From: JAHEJN01 sp963787285
Lineage (GTDB): Bacteria; Actinomycetota; Acidimicrobiia; Acidimicrobiales; JAHEJN01
Direction: 5' to 3'
DNA length: 64,000 bases
NCBI GenBank assembly: GCA_963787285.1
Contig: CAWBCM010000005.1
Span: 1-64,000 of the forward strand
The translations under genes and the position numbers were made by a program. This document shows positions 20,671 to 30,685 of the stretch, piece after piece (position 1 is the first letter of the stretch; each line of letters starts with the position of its first letter). The notes under the pieces are model-generated. The model did no database searches. It was not told where the DNA came from and was given only the letters and a program-made list of their open reading frames with translations.

Positions 20671-23600
20671 ACGCCCAACGGGGTCGGCTCGAGTTTGTCG
20701 TCGAGGACGTAGGCGGTCGTGTTGGCGATCGGCCGACCGATCGGGATGGCCGAGTCGGTGACCGGGTCCGAGGGGACTTCGTAGCAACAGGAGAACGTCG
20801 TCGTCTCGGTCGGGCCGTACCCGTTGACGATTCGCAGTTCGGGATACGCCTCCCGAACCCGGTCGATGTCGTCGGGCCGCAGCACGTCTCCGCCGGCCAG
20901 CAGTTGCCGGAGTCCGGCGAGTGCCTCCAGCCTTGACTGCACGACGACGTGCAGCAGGCTCGATGTCAGCCACAGCGTCGTGATCCGATGGCGCTGGATG
21001 TTGTCGGCCAGCGTGGCCAGGTCGAAGTCACGGTCCGGCCAGAGCACGAGCGTTGCACCGTTCAGCAGGGCACCCCAGATCTCGAACGTCGAGGCATCGA
21101 AGGTCAGCGGCGCCATCTGGAGCAGGACTTCGTCGGGTCCGAGTGACGCGTAGTCGGTGTTGCACACGAGCCGGGCGACGTTGCGATGCGTGACCTCGAC
21201 GCCCTTGGGTGATCCGGTGGACCCGGAGGTGAACATGACGTAGGCGGCATCCGCTGATGGACGGACCGAACCCGACGCCGAACCCGGCGGTTTGCAGTCC
21301 GGATCACCGAAGACGACATCGAGTGATGCCTCGCGGGCGAGCAGTTCGCGCCCGCGACGGCGGATCGCCGGGATCGAGGGGCACGTATGCGGCTCCGACT
21401 TCGAGCGTGCCGAGCATGGCGGCGATCATCTCCGGCGAGCGCTCGAGACAGAGCCCGACTCGCGCCCCGTGGCCGATCCCGCGTTCGCGAAGCCCATCGG
21501 CGAAGTCCTTCGCCCGCTGAGCGAGTTCGCGGTAGGCGATTGCGTGGTCACCGACGATCAGCGCCGGCTGGTCCGGCGACCGCGAGCGCGACACCGGCGA
21601 AGAGTTCCGGAAGCGTCGAGTCTCGTGGGTACTCGCGATCGGTCTGGTTCCACGAGACGACCACCTGCTCGCGTTCGGCCGTCGACATCAACGGCAGTGT
21701 CGTCATGGAGCGATCGGGCGCCAGCAACGCCGAGTCGAGGAGACCCACGTACCAGTCGGTCCAGCGCTGCACCGTCTCGCGAGTGAAGAGGTCGGTGTTG
21801 TACTCCCAGATCATCTCGAGGGTCCGCGACGGGCGCGACAACCCGGCCTGCGCAGCGTCGTGCGTTGCCTTGGTCGGCACGGCGGTCACGATCACGTTGA
21901 GGTCGAATTTGGCTGACCCGTTGTTGAGCCCGAACATCGGCTCGACGCGGACGTCGGACAACTCCAGGCTCGGAAGGGGTCCGTCGTAGGAGCTGAAGAA
22001 CACCTGGCACAGGGGCGAGCGTCCGGGCGACCGCTCGGGGTCAATCGCCGTGACCACGCGGTCGAACGGGATGTCTTGGTGATCGAGAGCGGCGACAACC
22101 GTTTCCTGGACGCGCGAGACGGACTTGTTGAGATCGGGCGCCTGCGAGAGGTCGGCGGGAAGCGCCAGGTTGTTGAGGAGCATGCCGACGACCGACTCGA
22201 GTGCAGGTGTGCGACGGCTGGCGACCCCCGAGCCGATCACGAATCGCTCGAGTCCGCTCAACCTGCCCACCAGCGCTTCGAAGGTCGCTCGCAATGTCGT
22301 GTTCGGGGTGACGCTGCGGCGGCGGCTGTAGGCCTCGAGGCGGGCACTGAGCTGATCGTCGAGCCGGATCCGCACGGCATCCCCTCGGAAACGCTGGACG
22401 GCTGGTCGCGGCCGGTCGGTCGGCAACTCGAGGACGTGGGGCACGTCGGCGAGCGAGTCGGTCCAGAAGGCCAGCTGGTCCTCCGCAGCATCAGTCTCGA
22501 TCCACTCGCGTTCTCGCAGCGCGACATCAGCGCTCTGCCAACGCGCCGGCGGCAGCAGCGAGGGCTGTCCGGAAGAAAACGACTCGTAGAGCGCCAGCAT
22601 CTCGCGAAGCAGCAGGGCAAACGACCATCCGTCGTGGAGGAGATGGTGCTCGATGTGGACCAGCACATGGCGCCGGGAGTCGAGGCGCAGCAGCTTCCAC
22701 CGGACCAACGGCAGCTGGTCGAGGTCGAACGGGCGGGCCGACTCCCCTCGGGCCCAGCTGTCGACCTCGGCCGCCGACGCGTCCTCGGCGACGAGGTGCA
22801 CGGGCCACGGTGCGTGCACCACCTGGTGCGGGCGACCGTCGTTCGCGGGGAACGTGGTCCGCAGTACCTCGTGGCGGCGTACCAGCTCCGAGAGCGCCTT
22901 CTCCAGGGCCCCGACATCGAGGTGGCCATGCCAGGTGAGCGTCGAGACGAAGTGGTAGGCGACGTTGTCAGGGTCGAGTTGTTGGACGAACCAGGCTCGT
23001 TCCTGGGCGAAGGTCAACGGCGACGGGCCCGACGGACGCGCCGGCGGTTCGTCGTCGCGTGCCGCACTGGGCGGCGCGGGCTCGGGTGAGGCGCCCGCGA
23101 CGTGCAGCACCTCGGCGAGGGCAGCGACGGTCGTGTGCTCGAACGCGGTGCACAGCGGGAGGTGGGTACCGAACCGGTCCTGCACGCGCAGCATCATCTG
23201 CGTCGCGGTCAGGGAGTTGCCGCCGAGCACGAAGAAGTGATCGTCGACCCCGATCGGCCCGACGTCCAGGACGTCCTCCCAGATGCGGGCGACGGCTATC
23301 TCGATGGGCGTCGCAGGCGGGACGAACGGCTGCTCGCCGTCGGGACGCTCGCCGCCGGGGGCCGGAAGGGCCCGTTGGTCGAGCTTGCCGTTCGCCGTCA
23401 TCGGCAGCTCGGCGAGTGTGAGGATCCGCCACGGGAGCATGTAGTCGGGCAGGCGATCCGAGAGCCGGCGGTGGAGGTCGACCTCCACCGGTGCGGTTCC
23501 CGGCACCGCGACGAGGTAGGCGACCAGTCGTTGATCGCCGTTGTGGTCGAGGGCAACGACGACGGCCTGATCCACACTCGAATCAGCAAGCAGCGCGGCC

Positions 23601-26205
23601 TCCACCTCGCCGGGCTCGATGCGGAATCCCCGGATCTTCACCTGCGCATCGACGCGCCCGAGATACTCCAAGTCGCCGTGTGAATCCACCCGTGCCAGGT
23701 CGCCGGATCGGTACCAGCGCTGGTCGGGCTGGTCGTCGAGCACCACGAACCGTTCGGCGTCGAGGTCGGGGCGGTTGAGGTAGCCGAGGGCCACGCCGGA
23801 GCCTCCCACGAGAATCTCGCCCACGACTCCGGGTGGCACGGGATGACCGTCGGCGTTGCGAAGCGTGAGTATCCAACCCGGCAGAGGACCGCCGATGAGG
23901 CTGCGGCTGCCGGCCTGCTCGACGTCGTCGCGGGTGATCCGCCGGTGGGTCACGTGCACCGTCGTCTCGGTGATGCCGAACATGTTCACCAGCTCGGGGT
24001 CGGTATCGCCGTGACGTGACATCCAGCCGCTGAGCGAATCGAGCCGTAGCGCCTCGCCCCCGAGCACGATGTACCGGAGCGACAGTTCCGGCCGGGTCGC
24101 AAGGCGTGCCTCCCAGCCGCTGAGCGCCGAGAACGCCGACGGGGTCTGGCTCAGCACCGTGACCTTCTCGTCCAGCAGCAGCTCATGGAAATCCTGGGGC
24201 GAACGTGTGGTGGAATGTGGCACGACGACGAGACGGCCACCAGAGCAGAGAGCGCCGAAGATCTCCCACACCGAGAAGTCGAACGCGACCGAGTGGAACA
24301 TCGTCCAGACGTCACGCTCGCTGAGATCGAACGTCTGCCGAGACGCGACCAGCAGCGCCGAGAGGTTGGCGTGGGTGACGACGACACCCTTCGGTTCTCC
24401 CGTCGATCCCGACGTGTAGATCACGTACGCCGCGTCGCTCGTGTCGATGTGGACGTCGGGAGGACGGTCGGAGCAAAGGCCGATGGCTGTGGCTTCTCGA
24501 TCGAGGCAGGTGACCGGACACTCGAGATCGCCGAGCCGATCGTCCCCGATCTCGCTCGTTGTGACGAGCATCGACGCGCCGCTGTCGCTCAGTACCGATC
24601 GCATCCGGCCGCTCGGACCAGCCGGGTCCAGCGGCAGGTACGTGGCCCCGGTCTCGAGGACGGCGAGGATCGCGACGATGAGCTCGGGCGTGCGGTCGAG
24701 GGCGATGGCCACGATGGCTCCCGGCTCGACCCCGCGATCCCGCAGATGGTGGGCGAGCCGGTTGGCGCGGGCACCGAGCCCTCCATAGGAGAGTTGTGCT
24801 CCGTCGCAGGACACGGCGATTGCATCGGGCCGGTTCGCCACGTGCTCGGCTACTGCGGACACCGCCGAGACCGGTCGAGGCGGGAGCGCCGGCAGTGCGG
24901 AATGGATGACCCGCGGCTCGTCCGGTAACAGCACGTCGAGCTCGTCGAGTCGCGTCCTCCCCGCAACGACTTGGCCGATGACGTCGACAAAGCGCTCGAG
25001 GAAGCGCTCACCCGGAAAGCGGCCAGATGGATAGTCGAGCTTCAGGGAGATCCCGTCGGGGGTCATCGACGGCACGAGGTGCATCTCGTCGTCGCTGTAT
25101 CCGAGGTGGCTGCGGAGTCGACGTCTTCTCCCGAGCACGTCGACCGTCTCGAAGAGGTAGAAGTCGAAGAAGCACTTGAGTGACCCAGCCGGCAGCAGGC
25201 GGCCGAGGGTGAGGCTGGAGATGTTACGCCAGGGCTCGGCGCGTTCGGCGTTCGCCGCCAGCGAGGCAACGAGCTCGTCGATGGGCGCCGAACCCCGGCT
25301 GTGTTCGGCGTCGACAAGGATCGGCAGGGTCTGAAAGCAGCAGCCGACCGTCTTGCGCTGATGCGGCGACCGGGTGTCGCGTACGTCGAGCACCACCAGG
25401 TCGTCGGTCGCTGCGGTCAGCCGCCGGATGAGCACCGCGTAGACGGCTCGGAGAAACATGACGAAGGGCCAGCTGCGAGCAACGCAGAAGCGGCGGATCT
25501 CCTCCAACTCGACCGACCCGATCGACAACTCCTCGACACTGCGTCCCGATGTCGGCCCGGCGGAGCTTCCGACCGATCCGACCCCCGACAGCATGTCGGA
25601 CCAGAAGCGCTGGATCTCAGGGGTGTCGAACTCGGCGAGCTCTGCCGCTGCGTGGCTGAGGAACGTCGGGGGTCGCTCCGGTTCGACGAGGCCGTTTCGG
25701 TTCTCGCCCAGACGGCGGTATTGGCGGTCGAAACGCTTGAAGAGGAGTCGGAAGCTCGGGCCGTCGGCGAAGATGTGCGGAGCGAGGAGAGCGGCGACGT
25801 AGCTCCCGTCGCGCTCCCGGACCACGAAGCTGCGCCAGAGCGGCAGATCGAACAGGTCAAAGGGCTTGTGTCGCTCGCGATCGATGTAGAGGTCGGCGGT
25901 TGCGACCTCCGATGGCTCGGTCCTGAGGTCGACCAGTCGGCAACCGTGCGTCGACGCCGACTCGTCGAGCTGCTGGTGCACCTCGCCGTCGATGACGGTG
26001 AGCCTGGTGTGTGAAAGGGGTTCCTCCGCAAGAACGGATTCGACCGCGCTGATCCACCGATCGGGACGGAGATCGTCGTCCAGCCGGCACGTGACACCGA
26101 TCAGGTGCAGCGTGCTGGACGGCTCCCGCACATGGTGCAGGTAAAGGTCTCGCTGGGTGGGGGTGAGCGGTGCCGGCGGCAGATAGTCGTCGATCGGCGA
26201 ATCAT
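20661..26205 (-). CDS. Nonribosomal peptide synthetase C-A(Thr)-T-C-A(Val), 3' end cut by the join
   Basis: Multimodular NRPS with domain order C1 (26,190-24,880), A1 (24,870-23,360), T1 (23,320-23,090), C2 (23,030-21,650), A2 (21,600-20,661). T1 carries the phosphopantetheine serine in FFVLGGNSLTA. C2 has intact HHLLHDG. C1 has PHIFADG, keeping the catalytic second His and the DG. A1 shows YTSGSTGEPKG and pocket residues D-F-W-S-V-G-M-V-H-K, close to the Thr code. A2 shows FTSGSTGSPKG and D-A-F-W-L-G-G-T-F, close to the Val code. C-domain homology (PLTPTQRDLYLHH) extends upstream of the GTG at 26,131, so the start is probably the ATG at 26,205 with a small frameshift. Other frameshifts lie near 21,600 and 21,360. 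The remainder, including any thioesterase, is lost at the join. Confidence 0.9.
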
Positions 26206-26359
26206 AGGCTCTCGCCGAGACGTCGAAAGTGGGATGTACGCGCCGGCATCTGCATCTGCGCCATGGTCGAGTTGCCCGTTACCACCGGTCGCCGCTGCAG
26301 GGGATTGGTCCTCCGGGTTAGTTTCCCGTGGTGGATCAGCCGAAGCCAATGAGGGCACC

Positions 26360-27190
26360 ATGAGCGGACTCAGCTACGACCCGGCAAGCCACTATGACCG
26401 CGTCACCGACGCGTGGGGGCTCCTGCTCGGTGAGGACCTGCACTACGGGGACTTCGCCGGTGGCGCCGTGACCCTGGCCGCTGCGACCCGAGCGCTCACG
26501 GAACGGATGCGCTCAGCCGCCCGTGTCCAACCCGGGGACGAGGTGCTCGACGTCGGCTGCGGTACGGGGGGGCCGGCGTGCCATCTTGCCGGTGTCGAGG
26601 ACGTGACGATCACCGGGATCACCACGAGCGCAGTCGGCGCCGCAGCCGCCCGGGAGCGAGCCGTGGCCGCCGGCCTCGACGACCGCGTCTCGTTCGTGGT
26701 CCGCGATGGGATGGACAACGGATTCGCCGACGGGTCCTTCGACGTCTGCTGGGTGCTCGAGTCGTCGCACCTCATGCGCGATCGTGCCGCCCTGGTCGGC
26801 GAGTGCGCCCGCGCCCTGCGTCCCGGCGGGAGAATGGTGCTTTGCGACATCGTCCTCATGCGTCCCATGCCATTCGAGGCGGTCCGCCGCCTCCGCCGGC
26901 CGTTGGCGCTTTTGCGAGACGTCTTCGGCGATGCTCGGATGGAGCTACTCGACACCTATGCCGCCTTGATGGCCGACGCCGGACTCCGGGTCGACGCGTC
27001 AATCGACCTGACGGCGGTCACCAGGGGCACGTTTTCGGCTTGGCGCGAGAACGCGGCGACGCATCGGGCAGGCATCGTCGAGCGGATCGGCGAAGACGAT
27101 TGGTCGGAGTTCGTCGACGCATGCGATGTCCTGGAGGGCTTCTGGGACGACGGCACCCTCGGCTACGGGCTGATTGCCGCGACCCGTTGA
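26360..27190 (+). CDS. Class I SAM-dependent methyltransferase in the NRPS cluster
   Basis: 276-residue small-molecule methyltransferase of the UbiE/sarcosine-dimethylglycine type. Motif I is DEVLDVGCGTGGPACHLAG, followed by GITTSAVGAAAARERAVAAG, an acidic motif II region (FADGSFDVCWVLESSHLM) and the ALRPGGRMVLCDIVLMRPMP strand. The ATG at 26,360 follows GAGGG and is preferred over an in-frame upstream ATG at 26,105 that would overlap the divergent NRPS. The stop is 13 bases from the convergent SDR stop. It could N- or O-methylate the peptide product. The frame is intact. Confidence 0.88.
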   Translation: MSGLSYDPASHYDRVTDAWGLLLGEDLHYGDFAGGAVTLAAATRALTERMRSAARVQPGDEVLDVGCGTGGPACHLAGVEDVTITGITTSAVGAAAARERAVAAGLDDRVSFVVRDGMDNGFADGSFDVCWVLESSHLMRDRAALVGECARALRPGGRMVLCDIVLMRPMPFEAVRRLRRPLALLRDVFGDARMELLDTYAALMADAGLRVDASIDLTAVTRGTFSAWRENAATHRAGIVERIGEDDWSEFVDACDVLEGFWDDGTLGYGLIAATR

Positions 27191-27203
27191 ACCGACCGCG
27201 CGC

Positions 27204-27941
27204 TCATGCGGTCAGGCCGCCGTCGACGACGAACACGGTCCCGGTCACGAACTCGGCCGCATCGGAGGCGAGGAACAGGACCGGTCCGGTCACGTCGCCC
27301 GGTGCGCCGAGCCGCCCCACCGGAGTTCGGCCGGCGATCTGAATCAGCTGCGATTCGTCGAGCCCGTGGGTCATCTCGGTCCGTAGGTAGCCGGGTGCGA
27401 CCGAATTGACCGTGATGCCACGACCGCCGAGTTCTCGTGCCAACGCACGCGTGAAACCGTCGAGAGCGGCTTTGGTGGCTCCGTACACGCTCAGCCCCCG
27501 GTAGCCCGACGATCCGACGATCGACGAGATGTTGATGATTCGTCCGAACCCGTGGCGCAGCATCCCGCGGCTCACGAGCTTGGTGACGTGAATCGTTGCT
27601 GTCAGATTGAGGCTGACAACGTCGTCGATGTCGTCTTCGCTGAATAGGCCGAGGACGCCGTCGCGCGCGAGTCCGGCGTTGTTGACGAGCACGTCGATGG
27701 GGCCGAATCGGTCGACGACGCCCTGGACGAAGGAGCGGGTGGCGGCACGGTCGGTCAGGTCGAGTAGCTCGTGGTGGACTCGGTCGGCGTCCTCGCCTGA
27801 TCGCCACGCATCGATTGCCGGGCTCGCTAAGCGGCTGCACGTGGCCACCCGGTCCCCGCTGTCGAGGAAGGCCTGAACCAGCGCCGCGCCGAGTCCTCGA
27901 CTGCCTCCGGTGACGAGGACGGTGCGAGGGGAGCGGGTCAC
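27204..27941 (-). CDS. SDR-family oxidoreductase, FabG-like
   Basis: 245-residue short-chain dehydrogenase/reductase. The NADP site is RTVLVTGGSRGLGAAL. It has VLVNNAG, the catalytic serine in NISSIVGSSGYRGLS, then YGATKAAL with the Tyr-x-x-x-Lys pair, and a C-terminal FVTGTVFVVDGGLTA. It looks like a 3-oxoacyl-ACP reductase homologue. The GTG at 27,941 overlaps the stop of the AMP ligase gene (GTGA), so the two are translationally coupled with the ACP upstream. A role in reducing an ACP-bound acyl starter is inferred from that context. Confidence 0.88.
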   Translation of the reverse strand: MTRSPRTVLVTGGSRGLGAALVQAFLDSGDRVATCSRLASPAIDAWRSGEDADRVHHELLDLTDRAATRSFVQGVVDRFGPIDVLVNNAGLARDGVLGLFSEDDIDDVVSLNLTATIHVTKLVSRGMLRHGFGRIINISSIVGSSGYRGLSVYGATKAALDGFTRALARELGGRGITVNSVAPGYLRTEMTHGLDESQLIQIAGRTPVGRLGAPGDVTGPVLFLASDAAEFVTGTVFVVDGGLTA

Positions 27942-29326
27942 GAGGTTCCTCCGGCCCGACGAATCTTCTGCCCGTGCACGTCGATCGACTCGACGAACCG
28001 GATGCGGTGGGGCCGGGCGGCGCCGGGAAGGTCGCTGCATTCGTCGCGAATCGCCGCCTCGACGGCTGCGAGTTCGTCCTCGTTCCCGTCGCCCGACGCC
28101 ACGACCTCCAACACGACGATCTGGCCGGTGACCGGGTTGGCTCGCCCGTGAGCGTGGGCGAATCGCACGCCGGGTACCGACAGCGCGCGTTCCTCGATGG
28201 CGAGCGGATGCACCTTCACGCCGCCGACGTTGACCACGTCGACTGTGCGCCCGAGGAAACGGAGTCGGTCCCCGCGGACCTCCACCAGGTCGCCGGTGGG
28301 CCGCCAGGCGTCGTCGACGTCGTCGCCGTCGTAGTAGCTGATCATGCCGGCGCGACTGCGCGTGTGGAGCTCACCGTCGACGATGCTGAACTGAACCAGC
28401 GCGTCGGGCCCGCGTTCGAGTACCGAGAGTGGGAGCCCACCTTCATCCGCGCCGGTGGCGACGCCGCTGCCGAACTCCGTCGAGGCGTACACCTGGGAGA
28501 GCTTCGCCCCTGGAAAGACGGCGCGCAGCTTCTTGGGTAGGTCGTCGGGGACGGCCTCGCCCCCGATCGTGATCTGTTCCAGCGGTAGGGATGATGCTCG
28601 GTCACTCAGCAGCCCGATCAGAATCCGCCAGAACGTCGGCGTGGCGCTGACATGGGTGACGCCCGCTGTTTCCATCGCACGGAGCGCGTGGCGGGGCTGA
28701 TTGTTCTCGGGAATCACCAGCGTGGCGCCGCTGCCGAGGACGTGCAGGAGAACCTGCTGGCCGGCGAACTGGTGCAGGCCGTAGGTCAACAGCCAGCGGG
28801 AGGTCGGTGGGCTCGACCAGCGCGCCCCGGCGTCGATCAACCGTCGCCAGTCGTGACGCGCGGCCTTGGGGCGTCCCGTGGTGCCGGTGGTGAGCACCAG
28901 CAACGGAGCGGCCGAGCCCGCGCTTGCCCGCCCCCCGGCGGCGGTGTCACCGAGGTCGGCGTGGCAAATCACGGTTGCCGACGCGCCAGGCATGCCGATC
29001 CGGTCGGTGACGAGCACCTGATGATCGAAGGCGGCGGTCAACTCGTTGATCTCGTCGATCGGCAGAGTGTTCGGGTATGCGCACGCCTCGACGCCGACGC
29101 CGCTGGCACCGAGCAGTTGCTTGATGAGTGCGACGGGGCTGTCGAAAACAGCTGCGAAGCGCTCGATCCGACTGCTCCTGAGGGCGGCGCCGGCGCACCG
29201 AGCCGACGCCGCCAGCGCCGCGTAGGTGATGACCTGATCGCCGTGGACGATGGCAGGCCGGTCTCCGTCCTTTTCGGCGCGCTCGGCAACCAGGTCGATG
29301 GCGGAATGGTTGGAGAGGTTGGCCAC
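27938..29326 (-). CDS. Stand-alone AMP-dependent acyl/aryl ligase (ANL superfamily)
   Basis: 462-residue adenylate-forming enzyme, shorter than fatty acyl-AMP ligases. It has LLVLTTGTTGRPKAARH as the P-loop, GATLVIPENN, SQVYASTEFGSG as the A5 region, WRPTGDLVEVRGDRLRFLGR as the A8 hinge, and a final lysine region (HGQKIRRAGG). It begins with a GTG 6 bases after the ACP stop and is followed by the SDR with a GTGA overlap. The likely job is to activate a carboxylic acid and load it onto the adjacent ACP. The acid cannot be named from sequence, and an N-terminal pocket unlike the NRPS domains argues against an ordinary amino acid. Confidence 0.88.
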   Translation of the reverse strand: MANLSNHSAIDLVAERAEKDGDRPAIVHGDQVITYAALAASARCAGAALRSSRIERFAAVFDSPVALIKQLLGASGVGVEACAYPNTLPIDEINELTAAFDHQVLVTDRIGMPGASATVICHADLGDTAAGGRASAGSAAPLLVLTTGTTGRPKAARHDWRRLIDAGARWSSPPTSRWLLTYGLHQFAGQQVLLHVLGSGATLVIPENNQPRHALRAMETAGVTHVSATPTFWRILIGLLSDRASSLPLEQITIGGEAVPDDLPKKLRAVFPGAKLSQVYASTEFGSGVATGADEGGLPLSVLERGPDALVQFSIVDGELHTRSRAGMISYYDGDDVDDAWRPTGDLVEVRGDRLRFLGRTVDVVNVGGVKVHPLAIEERALSVPGVRFAHAHGRANPVTGQIVVLEVVASGDGNEDELAAVEAAIRDECSDLPGAARPHRIRFVESIDVHGQKIRRAGGTS

Positions 29327-29332
29327 GATGTC

Positions 29333-29566
29333 TCAGCCGTCGTAGAAGGCGAGGACGTCGGCAACGGTCCGCGGCATCAGTCCCTCGCTGTAAGGGTCAT
29401 TGCCCAGTTCATCCTCCAGCGCGGCCGAGAGCTCGGCCAGTTCGAGCGAGTCCATCTCGAGGTCGTTGAAGAGATCGGCGTCGTTGGCGAAGTCGAGATC
29501 TTCCACGTTCCGGCGAGCCAGCAGCGCGCGGATCGTGGTTCGCACCGTCTGGCTGGCTTCGGACAC
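29333..29566 (-). CDS. Discrete acyl carrier protein
   Basis: 77-residue carrier protein. The phosphopantetheine attachment serine is in DLEMDSLELAELSAAL, preceded by FANDADLFN, and the C-terminal helix is TVADVLAFYDG. It starts with GTG after a good GGAGGG site and heads a three-gene minus-strand operon with the ligase and SDR. The divergent PPTase across a 150-base gap probably activates it. A single carrier with its own ligase is a common way to present a starter unit to an NRPS condensation domain. Confidence 0.88.
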   Translation of the reverse strand: MSEASQTVRTTIRALLARRNVEDLDFANDADLFNDLEMDSLELAELSAALEDELGNDPYSEGLMPRTVADVLAFYDG

Positions 29567-29717
29567 TCGGTCCCTCCGGTCGTTGTTTGATCGACATCTC
29601 TGGTCTGCGGCGCGACCGTGTAAAAGAGATTGAAGCGAATCGGCTGCTCCGAAACGTTATCCCAGGCAACTTCGGACGATGCCGTCGACGACGCGACCGG
29701 ACACGAGGTCGACCACA

Positions 29718-30473
29718 ATGGTGTGCCTGATGACTCCTGCTGTCGCTCCGGATGTTCCTCACGGGACGGTCCACGTCTGGAGTGCCCGCCTCGATCGCCT
29801 TCCGTCGGTGGAGGACCTGGAGTACCTGTCGCGTGATGAGCGAACCCGGGCCGGTCGGTTCGCCTTCGGGGCGGACCGCCTTCGGTATCTCGCGGCCCGA
29901 GTCGTGCTTCGCCGCCTGCTGGCCTGTTACCTCGACGTGGCGCCCGGCGGCATCGATTTCGACTACGAGGAGAACGGCAAGCCCGTTCTTGGTGTCGGCG
30001 TCGACCGTGACTTCCACTTCAACGTCTCGCACTCGCGAGACCTGCTGGTGATCGCCATCGGCCGAGGGTTCCCGCTCGGCATCGACATCGAGACGACCCG
30101 GGCGCTGCCCGATCGCGATGCTGTGGCCCGCAGCTACTTTTCGCGAATCGAGTACGACCGGCTTGTCGCGTTGCCGTCGCATCGGCGCGACGTCGCGTTC
30201 TTCGAGTGCTGGACGCGAAAGGAGGCGTTCGTCAAGGCCATCGGCGACGGCTTGACCTACCCGCTCGACCGTTTCGAAGTCACGTTTGGAACGGATGACC
30301 AGGCTTGCTTCGTTCACATCAGCGGCGATCGGGCCGAAGCATCCCGCTGGGCGCTCATCGATCTCAAGATCGCGCCAGGAACGACCGGTGCCCTTGCCAT
30401 CCGCAGCCTGGCCCCTCGCGTCGAGTGCCGTGAAGTGGACGAACTGCTCATCGGACTCGCCGACCGAAAGTGA
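29718..30473 (+). CDS. Sfp-type 4'-phosphopantetheinyl transferase
   Basis: About 250-residue PPTase that converts apo carrier domains to holo form using CoA. Diagnostic motifs are FNVSHSRDLLVIAIG, PLGIDIETTRALPDRD with the Mg-binding acidic residues, and FFECWTRKEAFVKAIGDGL. These place it in the Sfp/Gsp group used by NRPS and PKS systems. Starts at 29,718 or 29,730 are both possible. Homology begins around VPHGTVHVWSARLDRLPS, so the further upstream ATG at 29,679 is less likely. It is divergent from the ACP operon and belongs functionally to the NRPS cluster. Confidence 0.92.
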   Translation: MVCLMTPAVAPDVPHGTVHVWSARLDRLPSVEDLEYLSRDERTRAGRFAFGADRLRYLAARVVLRRLLACYLDVAPGGIDFDYEENGKPVLGVGVDRDFHFNVSHSRDLLVIAIGRGFPLGIDIETTRALPDRDAVARSYFSRIEYDRLVALPSHRRDVAFFECWTRKEAFVKAIGDGLTYPLDRFEVTFGTDDQACFVHISGDRAEASRWALIDLKIAPGTTGALAIRSLAPRVECREVDELLIGLADRK

Positions 30474-30685
30474 GGCCGCCGACCTTCTCGAGCCTCGATG
30501 CAACATCGCCGGACCCGGTCCCGCAGGATCTCCTCGCCCGACCCGAATCACGATTGCGCCCTCTCCGCTGTGACCTGCAGCGACACGTTCCCGGGACCCT
30601 CACGATCCCACAGCCGCGGACCCAACACGGATGGGCTCATCGCTAGACCCTAGTTGCCACCCGGTGGCCGATCAGTTCCGCCGAG

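Noticed and set aside
20451..20936. A hydrolase frame running to 20,936
   Set aside because: After about 20,670 the codons are antisense to the NRPS adenylation domain; the hydrolase fold is incomplete.
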